DNA of 64,000 nt from Paraglaciecola sp. (lineage in GTDB: Bacteria; Pseudomonadota; Gammaproteobacteria; Enterobacterales; Alteromonadaceae). The position numbers were made by a program, and so were the translations under genes. Of the stretch, positions 18,162-27,045 are shown one piece after another; position 1 is the stretch's first letter, and every line of letters starts with the position of its first letter. A model generated the notes under the pieces. The model saw nothing but the letters and a program-made list of their open reading frames with translations, ran no database searches and had not been told where the DNA came from. The DNA is taken from assembly GCA_009993955.1 (NCBI GenBank), contig JAACSL010000002.1, forward strand, positions 159,829 through 223,828. Reading direction: 5' to 3'.

Positions 18162-19703
18162 TTGTCAGTTGTAATCAAGCGAATTGTCGTACTAGGCGGT
18201 GGTACCGCAGGTTGGATCACAGCGGGTTTGTTGGCAAAGAAACACGCTGGGCGATCGCCTAATGAAGGTATCCAAATAAGCCTAATCGAATCTGCCGATA
18301 TCGGCATCATTGGCGTGGGTGAGGGCACGTGGCCCACCATGCGTCAGACATTAGCTAAATTAGGCATTTCTGAAACGCAATTTATACGTCAATGTGGCGC
18401 AACCTTTAAACAAGCCAGTAAGTTTGTCAATTGGATCAAAGCCAATAATGATGTGTATTACCATCCCTTTACTGAACCGCAAGGTCATAACAAAGTTGAA
18501 CTAGCACCCTATTGGCAAGCATTGATGCCACCAGGTAGCAGCTTTGCAGAAGCAGTTACCTTTCAACACTATTTATGTGAACAAGGTCTCGCTCCCAAAA
18601 CCATCGCCAATAAAGAATACGAAGTTGTTGCCAACTATGGTTATCACCTCGATGCCAATAAATTTATAGGCCTTCTGCGTGATCATTGCGTCGAGCAGCT
18701 GGGTGTAGAGCACATTGTTGATACGGTTGCCAAAGTCAATCGTCGAGCCAATGGCGATATCGCCTCATTGCAAACTGTCGCTCACGGCGAACAGGTCGCT
18801 GAACTTTTTGTCGATTGTTCAGGACTACGTAGCCTGTTATTAGGGGAAACCCTGAATGTGCCTTTTATGCCCTGCACAAACGTATTTTTGGCCGATACGG
18901 CCCTCGCCACGCAAGTTCCCTATGACAACCCACAGGCACCTGTCGCGAGTCAAACCATTGCTACTGCGCAGCCTGCTGGTTGGATTTGGGATATAGGCTT
19001 GCAAACACGTCGTGGCGTGGGTTACGTATACAGCAGTGCCCACAGTTCAGAACAGACAGCGCGGGACACCCTTGCTCAGTATGTGGGCAGCGCACAAGGT
19101 TCTGAGGCCAGGAAAATCACTTTCACCCCAGGGCATCGCCAACTTTTTTGGCAAAACAACTGTGTGGCAGTGGGTCTTTCTGCTGGATTTCTCGAACCAC
19201 TAGAAGCTTCAGCGCTGATGTTGATTGAAACCTCAGCAAATTATATTGCCGACCAATTACCGGCGGTCACCGATTTACTGCCCCTTGTGGCGCAACGTTT
19301 TAATCATATGATGCTGAAAAAATGGCGAGGTGTGATTGATTTTCTGAAATTGCATTATGTGCTAAGTGAGCGCACTGAACCTTTTTGGCAGCAACATCGA
19401 CAGGCAGAAACGGTACCTGATAGTTTGCAGGCCTTGTTAAAACTGTGGGCGTATCGCTCGCCAAATGAATATGATTTTACCGATGCTGTCGAGGCATTTA
19501 GTGCTGCCAGTTATCAATATATCCTCTACGGCGCGGGCTTTCACACTGACTTCTCGCACATGCCGCATTTGTATCAGCAGGGTGTATTGGCGCAGAAGCA
19601 CTTACAACTGAATCAAAAACGACTAGACCAACTAAAATTTACCTTACCGAAACATCGGGATTTGCTCAATAAGCTAAATTCCATAAGTTTTTCAACAATT
19701 TAA
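18162..19703 (+). CDS. Tryptophan 7-halogenase-like flavoprotein
   Basis: 513-residue flavin-dependent protein of the tryptophan halogenase family. The FAD-binding GGGTAGW motif is near the N-terminus (about residues 12-18), followed by GVGEGTWPTM. The WxWxIP motif that blocks monooxygenase activity in true halogenases is changed here to WIWDIG (final Pro replaced by Gly). The start is TTG with AGGGA six bases upstream. It lies between a TonB receptor and a SapC gene, an arrangement common in carbohydrate loci of Alteromonadales and Caulobacterales, where the biochemical role is not known. Tryptophan chlorination should not be assumed. Confidence 0.82.
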   Translation: MSVVIKRIVVLGGGTAGWITAGLLAKKHAGRSPNEGIQISLIESADIGIIGVGEGTWPTMRQTLAKLGISETQFIRQCGATFKQASKFVNWIKANNDVYYHPFTEPQGHNKVELAPYWQALMPPGSSFAEAVTFQHYLCEQGLAPKTIANKEYEVVANYGYHLDANKFIGLLRDHCVEQLGVEHIVDTVAKVNRRANGDIASLQTVAHGEQVAELFVDCSGLRSLLLGETLNVPFMPCTNVFLADTALATQVPYDNPQAPVASQTIATAQPAGWIWDIGLQTRRGVGYVYSSAHSSEQTARDTLAQYVGSAQGSEARKITFTPGHRQLFWQNNCVAVGLSAGFLEPLEASALMLIETSANYIADQLPAVTDLLPLVAQRFNHMMLKKWRGVIDFLKLHYVLSERTEPFWQQHRQAETVPDSLQALLKLWAYRSPNEYDFTDAVEAFSAASYQYILYGAGFHTDFSHMPHLYQQGVLAQKHLQLNQKRLDQLKFTLPKHRDLLNKLNSISFSTI

Positions 19704-19725
19704 TATCAGCGAACGAGAATTATAC

Positions 19726-20478
19726 ATGGCTCAGTATGTCCCACTCGACCCACAACAACATAAAGCGACACGTGTTAAATCACACAGTGGCTTTGCTTTT
19801 GCCCAACACCAAAATCATTGTGCCTTAAATGTGCATGAATTTGGCGCGGCCGCCAGTAGCTTTCCAGTGATGTACATGAAAGACCCACAGCAAGGGCAAT
19901 TTCGGGCTGTCGCTTTGTTCGGACTCGTTGCTGGCACTAATTTGTATTGTGCTGGTGATGATTGGTTGGGTGTCTACGTGCCAGATACTTTTGGCAGACG
20001 TCCTTTTGATTTAGGCCCTGATCCCGAACAGGAAAAAACCCTCACACTGTATATTGATCAACAAAGTGACTATTTAAGTGAGACAGAGGGTGAAGCCCTG
20101 TTTGCAGACAATGAGCCCACGCAGTTTTTACAACGTGTGCAGCAAAAAATGGCAGAGTATTATCAGCAAGAAAAACTCAGCCATGAGTTTTTAAAACTGT
20201 TGCTCGACAACAAGTTACTCAAAGAAATGGCCTTGCTGATTGACTTTGCAGACGGCAAAAAAAATCGGGTAGTGGGTTTATATACCATCGACGAAGACGC
20301 ACTACGCAGCTTAGATAGTGAAACGGTGTTAGCCCTCAACCAGCGTAATTTTTTAATGCCCATGCACGCCATGCTCAATTCGTTGATCCAGATCAATCGG
20401 CTGATCAAGTTACACAATCAAACTGCCCAGCCCAAGATTCTGGCGGTTAATATGCGCAGTGAGCAAGGGGAAGTTTAA
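19726..20478 (+). CDS. SapC family protein
   Basis: 250-residue SapC-family protein, named after a Campylobacter surface-layer-associated protein but without established function. Opening NH..FPVMY, a long conserved first half and RNFLMPMHAMLNSLIQINRL near the end match the family. No signal peptide, so it is probably cytoplasmic. It is 22 bp after the halogenase-like gene and its stop codon directly adjoins the start of the sodium symporter, so the three form one operon. SapC and halogenase-like proteins travel together in many TonB-receptor loci. Confidence 0.85.
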   Translation: MAQYVPLDPQQHKATRVKSHSGFAFAQHQNHCALNVHEFGAAASSFPVMYMKDPQQGQFRAVALFGLVAGTNLYCAGDDWLGVYVPDTFGRRPFDLGPDPEQEKTLTLYIDQQSDYLSETEGEALFADNEPTQFLQRVQQKMAEYYQQEKLSHEFLKLLLDNKLLKEMALLIDFADGKKNRVVGLYTIDEDALRSLDSETVLALNQRNFLMPMHAMLNSLIQINRLIKLHNQTAQPKILAVNMRSEQGEV

Positions 20479-21930
20479 ATGTCAGAGAATACTATTCAAT
20501 TTGTCGTTTTTGCCCTGGTCACCGCGGCTATTGGTCTGTTTACCTACCTCAAATGTAAGGGCCAAAACCGTCACCTGCAAAGTGCCACCAAAGAATACTT
20601 TTTGGCTGGCGGCGGCCTGACATGGATTTTTGTCGCCGGCTCCATCACCCTCACCAACCTAAGTACTGATCAGCTAGTTGGCATGAATGGCAACCAGATG
20701 GCCTTGTTAGTGTGGTGGGAGCTGGCCGCCGTGGTAGGCTTAATCTTGTTGGCCAAGGTCTTTCTTCCGGTTTACTACCGTTACAACTGTACAACGACCA
20801 CCGAGCTCTTAGAAAAACGTTACAACAACAAACACATTCGTGCGGTGATTGGTTCGTTATTTTTCCTGGGTAACGCCCTGATATACATGCCAGCGGTCAT
20901 TTACTCTGGCGCTTTGTTTATGCAAACCATGTTTAAGGTCGACATTCCCTTGATGTACATCGCCACCGCTTTTGCCATTTTGGGGGCGTTGTATGCCTTT
21001 TTTGGGGGCTTACGTGCGGTGGCAGTATCGGACACCTATAACGGCATACTGGTATTAAGTATGGCGATTCTCGTGGTGTTTTTGGCCCTCAATGCCATTG
21101 ATTACGATTTTAGTGATATCCCAGCAGAGCGTTTAACCTTAATCGGTGATGCCGATTCGCCCATTCCATGGACCACGCTATTTACCGGCATGTTATTTAT
21201 TCAAATGTATTACTGGGGCACTAATCAAACCATTACCCAGCGCGCCATGGCTGCGCCAACAGTCAAAGAAGCTCAAAAAGGGGTATTGGCCGCTGCGGGC
21301 ATTCGTTTGTTAATTGTGCCTGCCATTGTGGTATTGCCTGGCATTATTTCGTTTAAATTGTATGGTGATATTGGCGATGCTGCCTATGGTCGCATCGTGG
21401 GTGATGTTATGCCATTGTGGCTGACTGGAGTATTCGCCGCAGCGATGGCAGCAGCGGTATTGTCGACCTACAACAGCTTACTCAACTCTGCGACTGCGTT
21501 GTATGTGTGTGATATTCATGAAGCCTACATCAATAAAGATCCCAATGTGGTGAAGCTAAGTGGTTACGTCACCTTGTTGCTCACCAGCTTAACCTTGGTA
21601 CTTGTGCCTATTTATCAGCAAGCCGAGAGTATCATCAACTTGTTACAACAACTGAATGGTTTGTTGAGCATGCCGATCTTTTCCATCTTTGTTGTGGGTT
21701 TGCTGTTCAAAAACGTAGATGCGCGGGCAGGTATAGCCGCCGTTATCCTAGGCGTTGTGATGTATGGATTATTAACCTTTGAAGGATCGCCCTTGCATTC
21801 TAGCTGGCATTATATCCACCTGATGCCCATTACACTGTTCACGTGTGTGAGCTTTGCCCTGATTGTTAACCGTGTGGTCTTTGGTCAAACGGCGCAATGG
21901 GCTGGGCGCAGTGTGCCACTGAAATCCTAG
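20479..21930 (+). CDS. Sodium:solute symporter (SSS/SLC5 family), probable galactoside or galactose importer
   Basis: 483-residue inner-membrane symporter with about 13-14 hydrophobic helices. Family features are YFLAGGGLTWIFVAGSITLTN near residue 35, W-ELAAVVGLI, and the GLRAVAVSDTYNGILVL helix with conserved sodium-site residues. It most resembles the YidK/vSGLT-like sugar branch. It begins directly after the sapC stop, so it is translationally coupled. In this locus it should move the sugar released or admitted through the TonB receptor across the inner membrane; exact substrate is inferred. Confidence 0.85.
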   Translation: MSENTIQFVVFALVTAAIGLFTYLKCKGQNRHLQSATKEYFLAGGGLTWIFVAGSITLTNLSTDQLVGMNGNQMALLVWWELAAVVGLILLAKVFLPVYYRYNCTTTTELLEKRYNNKHIRAVIGSLFFLGNALIYMPAVIYSGALFMQTMFKVDIPLMYIATAFAILGALYAFFGGLRAVAVSDTYNGILVLSMAILVVFLALNAIDYDFSDIPAERLTLIGDADSPIPWTTLFTGMLFIQMYYWGTNQTITQRAMAAPTVKEAQKGVLAAAGIRLLIVPAIVVLPGIISFKLYGDIGDAAYGRIVGDVMPLWLTGVFAAAMAAAVLSTYNSLLNSATALYVCDIHEAYINKDPNVVKLSGYVTLLLTSLTLVLVPIYQQAESIINLLQQLNGLLSMPIFSIFVVGLLFKNVDARAGIAAVILGVVMYGLLTFEGSPLHSSWHYIHLMPITLFTCVSFALIVNRVVFGQTAQWAGRSVPLKS

Positions 21931-22005
21931 GTCGGAGCACACATACCACGCTTACCAGATAAACAAACCATCGCCAATCACCGTAGCACGTGCTTGGCTG
22001 GTTTA

Positions 22006-22039
22006 TGCCCATGCCGTTAATTATTGAAAGGCATGGGCA
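22006..22039. terminator. Hairpin after symporter gene
   Basis: Ten-base perfect arms TGCCCATGCC and GGCATGGGCA around a 14-base AT-rich loop. There is no strong T run, so termination is only suggested. Confidence 0.45.
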
Positions 22040-22110
22040 TCGCTTACCAACTGCTGTATCAAACCCGCTTCTCTGGTGTTTAATTAACGTGTGCCTTGCT
22101 ATCCACGAGG

Positions 22111-22127
22111 TATTTGTATGATATATA
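22111..22127. promoter_or_regulatory. Galactose-locus 17-bp operator, copy upstream of alpha-galactosidase
   Basis: TATTTGTATGATATATA, matching the perfect copy at 15221-15237 in 15 of 17 positions. It is 130 bp upstream of the alpha-galactosidase start. Confidence 0.6.
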
Positions 22128-22256
22128 CTATTATTATTTGAGTAAGCTACACTTCGCATCAACCAAAGATGGTTTGCAAGCGAAGCGACTGGATGGATAC
22201 AAACTGATCCAGCTCAAAAGTGCTACTCACCGTTTTTGCCATTGAGGAACCTGTTT

Positions 22257-24392
22257 ATGTCAGCCATACCCGCCTTCGTTCGTTTGGATAGCACGCTACT
22301 TACCATGCTGTTCTCTTGCCAACAACGAAGCCCATCCTTGTTATATTTTGGCCCACGTTTAGAGGCACAAACTGAGCATGACATGCTCGTTTTATTGGCC
22401 ACAAGACAAGAGGTCAAATGTGCCATGGTGGTAGAAGCCCCGATTTCGCTATCCCCCTTGTTAGGAGAGGGTTTCACAGGTGCTCCCGGTTTGGAATTAG
22501 TCAATGCAGAGATTGCCTGGTCGTTTGGGCCGCAACTCATCGAAGTGCGGCAACATCACGCTAACCAAGTCGAATTTGTCAGTGTTGATGCACTGCGAGG
22601 AATTGAAGTCACCCACAGTATTGATCTTGATGCTACCACCCATGTTTGCCGCGCAAGCACAACCTTACGCAATCTCAATTCTCAGGCCTTACAGGTGCAA
22701 TATTGTGCGGCCCCCACCTTTCAGTTGCCCGATAATCTAACTAAGTTGGTTAGTTTTGAAGGCCGTTGGTCAAATGAGTTTCAGCGTCAAAGCATGGCGT
22801 GGCAACTGGGTAGTTTTGTTCGGGAGAATCGTAAGGGCAAAACGTCACATGATACCTTTCCCGGGTTATTAAGCCACACGCCACAGTGTGATGAGCAACA
22901 AGGTGAATGTTACGGCTTTCATTTAGGTTGGAGCGGTAATCATCGTTTGCGTGCAGAATTGCTTGCCGATGGCCGCCGCTATGTGCAATTTGGCGAATTA
23001 TTACTGCCGGGTGAACTTACCCTGCAACAAGGTCAATCTTATCAAAGCCCAAGTTTGTATGCCTCATACTCCAATGAGGGTTTTAGTGCCTTATCACGCC
23101 ATTTTCATCGTTATGTGCGCCAACAATTGCTCAGTCCAGCACAGCAGCAAAAAACTCGTCCCGTGCACTACAACACTTGGGAAGGGATCTACTTTGACCA
23201 CAAGGTTGAAACCTTAAAAGAACTAGCAGACAAAGTAGCGGAGCTCGGTGTTGAGCGTTTTGTCTTAGATGATGGTTGGTTTAAAGGTCGGCGTGGAGAC
23301 AAAGCCGGTTTGGGTGACTGGACAGTGGATAGTCTTGTTTATCCCCAAGGACTTACACCACTCATCGAACATGTAAATCAGCTTGGTATGGAATTTGGTA
23401 TATGGTTTGAACCCGAAATGGTCAATCCAGACAGCGACTTATTCCGCGCCCACCCTGATTGGGTGTTAAGTTCGGCAAACAATGAGCAATTGCGCTTTCG
23501 CAACCAATTGGTTTTAGATTTAACCCGAGACGAAGTGGTCGAATATTTGTTTAACGCCATCGATGCCATTTTGGTGGCTTATCCCACCATTGCTTATATT
23601 AAGTGGGACATGAATCGCGATATCAACCACGCGGGGAATTTTGCCGGTAAACCTGCTGTCCATCAGCAAACCCTTGCCTTGTACAAGTTGATCGATAGGA
23701 TTAAAGCTAAACACCCAGGGCTGGAAATAGAGAGCTGTTCCTCAGGGGGGGCACGTGTCGATTATGGGGTATTGGCACACACTGACCGGGTTTGGACTTC
23801 TGACTCTAACGATGCGTTAGATCGCTTGATGATTCAGCGCGGTTGCTCGTATTTTTTCCCCTCAAGTGTCATGGGTGCGCATGTTGGTCCACGAGATTGC
23901 CACATCACTGGACGACGTGTCAGCATTGAGATGCGTGCGGCGGTGGCGATGTTTGGTCACATGGGTATTGAAATGGATCCAAGAGAGCTCAGCGAACACG
24001 AGTTTCAGACCTTGCAAACGGCAATTGCCCTGCACAAACAGCATCGTGAGTTTATACATAACGCTGATCTGTATCGCTTAGCCGATGATGAATACGCCAT
24101 TAACTTTGGTTTAGTCAATGCAGACAAATCCTTTGCCCTGTTTGCCTACAACAGCGTGCGTGAAACGAATCGCACTACCCCCAACAAATTGCGTTTTGCT
24201 GGCTTAGATCCTCAGGCAACATACCAACTTAATTTAGTGTGGCCCACGCAACTTAAAGAATACTCAAGCTCCGTGCTCACTGCGGTAGAAGGTCAGTTAT
24301 TCACTGGCCAAGCGCTGCAGCAATTTGGTTTACAGTTGCCCATAACCAACCCACAAACCTCGTTGGTGTTTGCATTAAACAAACAGCGTTGA
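22257..24392 (+). CDS. GH36 alpha-galactosidase
   Basis: 711-residue glycoside hydrolase that removes terminal alpha-galactosyl groups with retention. An N-terminal beta-sandwich is followed by a (beta/alpha)8 barrel with NTWEGIYFD, VLDDGWF, GIWFEPEMVNPDS, the nucleophile Asp in KWDMNRD (residue 451) and the acid/base Asp in SDSNDALDR (residue 516). No signal peptide, so it acts in the cytoplasm on imported galactosides. The ATG at 22257 has GAGG nearby; the upstream TTG at 22236 is not preferred. It is convergent with the DgoR-like regulator. Confidence 0.93.
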   Translation: MSAIPAFVRLDSTLLTMLFSCQQRSPSLLYFGPRLEAQTEHDMLVLLATRQEVKCAMVVEAPISLSPLLGEGFTGAPGLELVNAEIAWSFGPQLIEVRQHHANQVEFVSVDALRGIEVTHSIDLDATTHVCRASTTLRNLNSQALQVQYCAAPTFQLPDNLTKLVSFEGRWSNEFQRQSMAWQLGSFVRENRKGKTSHDTFPGLLSHTPQCDEQQGECYGFHLGWSGNHRLRAELLADGRRYVQFGELLLPGELTLQQGQSYQSPSLYASYSNEGFSALSRHFHRYVRQQLLSPAQQQKTRPVHYNTWEGIYFDHKVETLKELADKVAELGVERFVLDDGWFKGRRGDKAGLGDWTVDSLVYPQGLTPLIEHVNQLGMEFGIWFEPEMVNPDSDLFRAHPDWVLSSANNEQLRFRNQLVLDLTRDEVVEYLFNAIDAILVAYPTIAYIKWDMNRDINHAGNFAGKPAVHQQTLALYKLIDRIKAKHPGLEIESCSSGGARVDYGVLAHTDRVWTSDSNDALDRLMIQRGCSYFFPSSVMGAHVGPRDCHITGRRVSIEMRAAVAMFGHMGIEMDPRELSEHEFQTLQTAIALHKQHREFIHNADLYRLADDEYAINFGLVNADKSFALFAYNSVRETNRTTPNKLRFAGLDPQATYQLNLVWPTQLKEYSSSVLTAVEGQLFTGQALQQFGLQLPITNPQTSLVFALNKQR

Positions 24393-24401
24393 GGTTGAAG
24401 T

Positions 24402-24443
24402 AAACAAGCAGCGCTGTCTTTTCTCAGCGTTGCTGCCTTGTTT
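24402..24443. terminator. Imperfect hairpin between convergent genes
   Basis: AAACAAG-CAGCGCTG pairs with CAGCGTTGCTG-CTTGTTT around TCTTTTCT. It lies between the convergent alpha-galactosidase and FCD regulator genes; probable bidirectional terminator. Confidence 0.5.
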
Positions 24444-24446
24444 AGA

Positions 24447-25148
24447 TCAGGTTAATTTCGATTCGATTAACTGCAGGGCTTCTTCAAGAATGGTTTCAAC
24501 CGCTTGTTTAGCCAACACGGGATTGCGGGATTTGATGGTGTTGAGGATCACCGCATGTTTGTTCACATCTGCCCCTGGTACACCTTTGATGCGATTGGTG
24601 TAGCGGATACTGACACGTAATGCGGTGCTGATAAACTCTGTGAGCTGAACAAAAAAACGGTTGTTACTGGCCAACAAAATTCCGGTATGAAACGCAATAT
24701 CAGCCTCTAGGGGATCATCCAAACCTTTGTCGGCATCGTCCATGCGATTCAGCGCCGTTTGAATGACTTCCAGCTGTTGGTAGTTGGCACTCACGGCCGC
24801 CAAAGCTGCCGCCTGTGGCTCAAGCGCCACCCTCACTTGGGTAAATTCTTTTAATAGAGCAAGAGAAGGTTTACTGCTTAATATCCAGCGTAAAACTTCG
24901 GTATCAAACATGTTCCAATTGCTTTCGGGCAGCACCCGTATGCCTTGTTTTGGCCGCGACGAAATGAGGCCTTTGGCTGATAACATTTTCACCGCTTCAC
25001 GGGTTGCACTGCGACTTACCTCATATTTGAGGCACAAATCGGCTTCAGAGGGTAAGCCGCTGCCAACCGGATAGACACCTTGCACAATGGCTAAGCCAAG
25101 ATCGTGGGTGAGTTGTTGCGTTAAATTATGACGTGGTTGGCTTTTCAT
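24447..25148 (-). CDS. FCD-type GntR regulator, DgoR-like, of the galactose locus
   Basis: 233 residues: winged helix-turn-helix (VGSGLPSEADLCLKYEVSRS, TREAVKMLSAKGLI, about 25-75) and FCD effector domain (LEPQAAALAA, D-AFHTGILLASNN, VNKHAVILNTI). Resembles DgoR, repressor of the galactonate operon in E. coli. It is divergent from a sugar dehydrogenase and DgoK, and a copy of the 17-bp palindrome (25180-25196) lies just upstream. I infer it binds that palindrome throughout the locus; the inducer may be galactonate or its dehydration product. Confidence 0.83.
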   Translation of the reverse strand: MKSQPRHNLTQQLTHDLGLAIVQGVYPVGSGLPSEADLCLKYEVSRSATREAVKMLSAKGLISSRPKQGIRVLPESNWNMFDTEVLRWILSSKPSLALLKEFTQVRVALEPQAAALAAVSANYQQLEVIQTALNRMDDADKGLDDPLEADIAFHTGILLASNNRFFVQLTEFISTALRVSIRYTNRIKGVPGADVNKHAVILNTIKSRNPVLAKQAVETILEEALQLIESKLT

Positions 25149-25179
25149 CTACTCGGCTTCCGCGTAAGCTTATTTAAAA

Positions 25180-25196
25180 GATATATCATATTAATA
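25180..25196 (-). promoter_or_regulatory. Galactose-locus 17-bp operator between regulator and dehydrogenase
   Basis: Read on the minus strand: TATTAATATGATATATC. Matches the copy at 22111-22127 in 14 of 17 positions and lies between the divergent regulator and sugar dehydrogenase genes. Confidence 0.58.
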
Positions 25197-25310
25197 TACA
25201 TATTGGTATGCTTGAGCGCTTTCCTTGGATCAAAAACTGACAATTTTACATTGTGCTTTGCGCCAATTTGGCTGTAATAGCGATACGCAGCATCAGCCTT
25301 GAAAGGAGTT

Positions 25311-26075
25311 ATGTCGTTGGTTAATACCACTCAATATGCATGTTTAGCAGAAAAAGTTGTTTTCATTACTGGCGGCGCTTCCGGTATTGGCGCGGCTATG
25401 GTCAAAGCCTTTTGTGCGCAACACGCAAAAGTTGCCTTCATCGATATAGACGCGAGTGCAGCGCAAATTTTATTAGCCGAATTACCCCATGCCAAACTGT
25501 GGTTTAGGCAAGTTGATGTCACGGACCCACCAGCCCTCAAACAAGCCATACTGGATGCGTATGCAGCGTTCGGCGAGCTGCATGTATTAGTCAACAATGT
25601 CGCTAATGATCGTCGTCAAGCCAGTGAAGATGTGACTGTGAATGACTGGGATCAATGTCTGCAGATCAACCTTAATCCTGCATTTTTTGCCTCACAAACC
25701 GCCATGAGCTTAATGCAAACACAGGGCAGTGGCAGCATTATCAATTTCAGCTCTATTAATGCCCTCATGGGTCAACCCCATATGGCAGGTTATGTCACCG
25801 CCAAAGCGGGTATTTTGGGTATGACTAAAGCCTTAGCTCGCGATTATGGGCAATTTGGTATCCGCGTAAACGCCATTTTACCAGGCTGGGTTGCGACCGA
25901 GCGCCAGCTGGCCAGTTGGTTTAATGAGGACGAACAACGCAAATGGATGGATGCCATGGCGCTGAAAAACCTCATCCGCCCGGAAGATGTGGCTAATCTG
26001 GCGTTATTTTTAGCTTCTTCGAATAGCAGTATGATCACTGGACAGGGCATTAAAATCGATGGTGGTAGGCTGTAA
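25311..26075 (+). CDS. SDR-family sugar dehydrogenase (probable D-galactose 1-dehydrogenase)
   Basis: Short-chain dehydrogenase of about 254 residues. The nucleotide-binding TGGASGIGAA motif is near residue 21, the NNVAND strand near 88, and the catalytic Ser with Y-x-x-x-K (SSINAL, then YVTAKAG) near 143-160. The acidic residue after the second strand (IDID) favours NAD. It resembles bacterial SDR galactose/xylose/arabinose dehydrogenases. Next to DgoK and a lactonase it would oxidise galactose in the De Ley-Doudoroff route. ATG at 25311 and TTG at 25317 are both possible starts; GGAG lies upstream. Confidence 0.8.
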   Translation: MSLVNTTQYACLAEKVVFITGGASGIGAAMVKAFCAQHAKVAFIDIDASAAQILLAELPHAKLWFRQVDVTDPPALKQAILDAYAAFGELHVLVNNVANDRRQASEDVTVNDWDQCLQINLNPAFFASQTAMSLMQTQGSGSIINFSSINALMGQPHMAGYVTAKAGILGMTKALARDYGQFGIRVNAILPGWVATERQLASWFNEDEQRKWMDAMALKNLIRPEDVANLALFLASSNSSMITGQGIKIDGGRL

Positions 26076-27045
26076 TCCCTTGAACGATAAATATTTTATT
26101 GCAGTAGATTGGGGCACCACTCATCTACGGGCTTACCTCTGCCAATCCACAGCCCATGGTTTGCTGCTCATCGATCAGCGTGTTGGCCCCGGGGTGGTAA
26201 AGGTCGCCTGTGGTTTTGAACAAAGTTTATTTGCCTGCATCGCACCTTGGCGCGCCAAATACGGTGTATTGCCCGTGTATCTCACCGGGCAGATAACCTC
26301 AAGCATAGGCTGGCAAGAGACGCCTTACCTCGCTTGCCCCCTCAGCTTAAAACAGATCATAGACGCGTCAGTTAGCCTCACTGTTCAAGATCATCCACTG
26401 ACTTTTTTGGCAGGAACACAATGTTCGCTGCAGAATAATCTGCAAGATGTTATGCGTGGTGAAGAGTTACAGATTGCAGGCTTTTTGCAGCAACACCAGC
26501 AGTACCAACAGGGTAGAGTATTAATCTGTTTACCCGGCACCCACACTAAGTGGGTACTATTGGAAAACGGTGAAATTCAATGTTTTAAAACCGCCATGAC
26601 GGGGGAATTATTCGATTTGCTCTGTCATCAAAGTGTATTGATCCAAGCAGCCAACTGCGACGGTGAATTTGATTGGTCTGCATTTGAACAAGGCTGTCAA
26701 CTGACCCTTGACAGCGACAGCGGAAATTTTGTGCACGGTGTGTTTAGTGTTCGAACCATGCAACTTTCTGGAGCCTTGAATTCCCTGCAGGCTAGAGCCT
26801 ATCTATCGGGTGTTTTAGTCGGGAGTGATGTGCGAGCCGCTCGTTATGCCAAAGAGTGGCAGCTTAATAACACGACACAAGTGGTCGTTGTAGGAACCGA
26901 ACAGTTGCGTCGCTGTTTTACGCTTGCTTTATCACGCATCGGCGTGACATGCCAAGATTACCCTATCCAAGAGGCCACTTTGAGTGGTTTTAATTACTTG
27001 TCGCAATTACTGCAACAAGCAGTAAACGCCACGCATCCAGCCTAA
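26059..27045 (+). CDS. dgoK: 2-dehydro-3-deoxygalactonokinase
   Basis: 328-residue sugar-acid kinase that phosphorylates 2-keto-3-deoxygalactonate in galactonate breakdown. ATP-binding [15 protein letters not shown] near the N-terminus, MRGEE and [10 protein letters not shown] segments, and the [14 protein letters not shown] helix are family hallmarks. Its start overlaps the end of the dehydrogenase gene by 17 bp; a TTG at 26080 would remove the overlap and also keeps the whole domain. The stop overlaps the convergent glycerol kinase gene by four bases. The dehydratase DgoD and aldolase DgoA that complete the pathway are not in the window. Confidence 0.9.
   Translation: MVVGCNPLNDKYFIAVDWGTTHLRAYLCQSTAHGLLLIDQRVGPGVVKVACGFEQSLFACIAPWRAKYGVLPVYLTGQITSSIGWQETPYLACPLSLKQIIDASVSLTVQDHPLTFLAGTQCSLQNNLQDVMRGEELQIAGFLQQHQQYQQGRVLICLPGTHTKWVLLENGEIQCFKTAMTGELFDLLCHQSVLIQAANCDGEFDWSAFEQGCQLTLDSDSGNFVHGVFSVRTMQLSGALNSLQARAYLSGVLVGSDVRAARYAKEWQLNNTTQVVVVGTEQLRRCFTLALSRIGVTCQDYPIQEATLSGFNYLSQLLQQAVNATHPA

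Larger units (their letters stand above)
21931..22256. other. 326-bp intergenic region before alpha-galactosidase
   Basis: Contains a hairpin with 10-bp arms TGCCCATGCC / GGCATGGGCA (22006-22039), which may end the receptor-symporter unit, and one copy of the galactose-locus operator (22111-22127). Otherwise no gene or repeat recognised. Confidence 0.65.
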
